Below, piece after piece: positions 62,368-64,000 of a stretch of DNA of 64,000 nucleotides. A program made the position numbers and the translations under genes. Every line of letters begins with the position of its first letter. The first letter of the stretch is position 1. The DNA comes from Limnephilus marmoratus (taxonomy: Eukaryota > Arthropoda > Insecta > Trichoptera > Limnephilidae): assembly GCA_917880885.1 (NCBI GenBank), contig OU862919.1:54721058-54785057 (forward strand), in the 5' to 3' direction. The notes beneath the pieces were generated by a model. It searched no databases. It saw only the letters and a list, made by a program, of their open reading frames with translations, and had not been told where the DNA came from.

Positions 62368-62567
62368 ATTGTAGAAATGACCATTACAGTACAGTCCTGT
62401 AGGCGCGACCGCATACCGCCACCTAACACAGTATGAGGGGACATTGAAGGTCTAGATTCGTTACATTAAATGTAGAGCCGTTTATTCAAAAAAATTAGAT
62501 TCTTGTGAGAACTCCGAAGGGGCGACCATAAGTTGCCTATACCGGGGTGGGACAGTGGTGGGTACTT
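62368..62567 (-). mobile_element. SINE-like insertion, copy C, 16-bp TSD
   Basis: caatgatgatggtaga at 62352-62367 and 62568-62583 flanks a 200-bp insert. Its complement matches copies A and B at 2295 and 2873. It interrupts BEL-2 pol between NDDGR and the RT N-terminal region. No coding. The 16-bp duplication points to target-primed (LINE-driven) insertion. Confidence 0.85.
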
Positions 62568-62583
62568 CAATGATGATGGTAGA

Positions 62584-64000
62584 TATTCTGTTGCTTTACC
62601 TTTCTGTAAAGATCCAAGATAATTGGGTAATTCTCGTACTGCTGCCCAATGCCCATTTTTGGCATTGGAGCGAAAATTTAAACATTCCCCTGCTTTGCAG
62701 GAGAATTATAACAAGGTTATCAGTGAATATATTGAAAATAATTTCCTATCAGAAGTCTCAGAGTCTGATATCACAGAAGATGGATATTACATCCCACATC
62801 ATGCTGTCACTCGTCCAGACAAACCAATGCCTCGTATTGTGCTCGATGCTAGTGCTAAAACACACACAGCGCTGTCACTGAATGACATTATTCATACTGG
62901 TCCCAATTTGCAAGCCGATTTGTTTCTGCTTTTGCTTGACTTTCGTCTTTTTCCCATCGCTATGACTGCGGATATAAAGCAAATGTATTTACAGATTGAA
63001 GTTCCTAGCAAGCATCGCAGATACCTGAGGATCTTATTTCGATTCTCAAATAATGGTCTCATACGAATTTTCATTTCAATCGAGTTCCTTTCGGCTTGAC
63101 GGCAAGTCCATACTTAGCAATGCGGACGGTTCGCCAGTTGGCCCAGGATATGAGACCACATTACCCGGACGCTGCCAAAGTGGCAGAGTACAAGCTGTAC
63201 ATAGACGACCTGGTCTATTCTATTGCAGATGAGCCCAGCGCCATACGTCTTTCTCGAGAATTAATCTCATTGTTTAAGTCCGGTGCCTTTGATTTAGTAA
63301 AATGGACTAGTAATTCTCTAGTTGTACTTGAGAACCTCCCGAATTCTCACCGCAGCCCAGTGGACTTCACTGTTGGTTCTAACAATACCTCTAAGGTGTT
63401 GGGCCTGTCATGGGAACCAGCTGATGACAGCTTCTTCTTTACGACATCTTATGTTCCAGAGAAGTGCAGAAAGCGGAGCATACTCTCCATAGTTGCCCGC
63501 TTATTTGATGTCCTCGGCTTGGTCGCCCCTGTCATTCTGTACGCTAAATTACTTATCAAAGAGCTATGGCTGTGCAACATTGGTTGGGATTATACACCCC
63601 CTGATAGCGTTATTCGTCGGTTTTCGGCGCTTACACAGGAATTTCCTATAATTTCAATGATGAAAATCCCTCGCCATGTTGGTGTCCTGAAAGACAGTAC
63701 GGTGCTCGTTGTTGCTTTCTGCGATGCAAGCATGAATGGTTACGGCTGTGTGATTTATTTGCACACCACTGATCTGTTTGGGAAAATTACAGTGAGATTG
63801 TTGTGCGCAAAATCAAAGGTTTCTCCCACCAAAGTGACGACCCTCGCTCGTTTGGAGCTCTGTGCCGCAGTATTGATGTCCAAATTAATACGGACGGTTC
63901 AAGATAATTATTCTGAGCGTCTACCTATTGCAGGAACATATGCGTTTTCCGATTCTACCATTGCGCTCTCTTGGATACATTCTTCACCGAATCGCTGGTC
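62584..64000 (+). pseudogene. BEL-2 reverse transcriptase and RNase H, runs off the window
   Basis: Continues pol: GNSRTAAQCPFLALERKFKH, GYYIPHHAV, PRIVLDASAKTHTALSLNDI, TADIKQMYLQIEV. An extra T near 63065 shifts the frame, which then stays open to the window end: VPFGLTASPYLAMRTVRQLA, catalytic YIDD (about 63200), LVKWTSNS, ARLFDVLGLVAP, RNase H start CDASMNGYGCV and SDSTIALSW. The integrase and 3' LTR lie outside the window. Confidence 0.9.

Overview
This is an AT-rich, intron-bearing animal genome window, almost certainly from an insect. A moth or butterfly is my best guess, because of the TE mix, the tight 3' repeat families and the many acctacctac-type words; that is inference. It holds one recognisable host gene and a very dense, deeply nested load of transposable elements (TEs). 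There is no bacterial-style operon, CRISPR array, rRNA gene or intact tRNA gene.

Host gene (minus strand, 2026-26593): a multipass membrane protein of the NRF-6 family (nose resistant to fluoxetine; NRF domain followed by an acyltransferase-3 membrane domain). I reconstructed 11 exons with consistent phases and splice sites, about 600 codons to the stop. The 5' exon(s) with the start codon were not found. One intron uses a GC donor. Its introns hold SINE-like repeats, a decayed Penelope-like element (PLE), several truncated non-LTR elements (LINEs), and an 8.6 kb BEL/Pao element (BEL-1, 12212-20772, TSD ATACA) whose gag is interrupted by a 2.7 kb inverted-dimer PLE.

TE thicket (about 28.5-64 kb): a mariner element (matching terminal inverted repeats at 28569 and 41353) has been filled by LINE-A, which itself holds a complete Ty3/gypsy element (30733-35915, identical LTRs, TSD GCTTC), and by LINE-B (36836-40976). 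Next comes LINE-G (about 41600-44472), holding a solo LTR with TSD ATTC, a LINE-A tail fragment and a small motif-rich inverted-repeat element. It is cut by a putative 5' LTR of a second BEL element (BEL-2), whose gag-pol (60296 to the window end) lies far downstream of a long leader interrupted by LINE-C, LINE-D and other fragments.

Most interesting signal: at least three small fold-back segments (4702-4971, 45887-46124, and a single arm near 58.3 kb) carry sequences matching the hammerhead ribozyme core (CUGANGA, stem II, GAAAC, short self-complementary stem III). Two of them form inverted pairs flanked by 15-bp and 13-bp target-site duplications, and one lies inside a PLE coding remnant. 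The PLE in BEL-1 has the same inverted-dimer layout, a related hammerhead-like end and a 17-bp duplication. Together they suggest non-autonomous, ribozyme-bearing fold-back elements mobilised by a PLE-like machinery.
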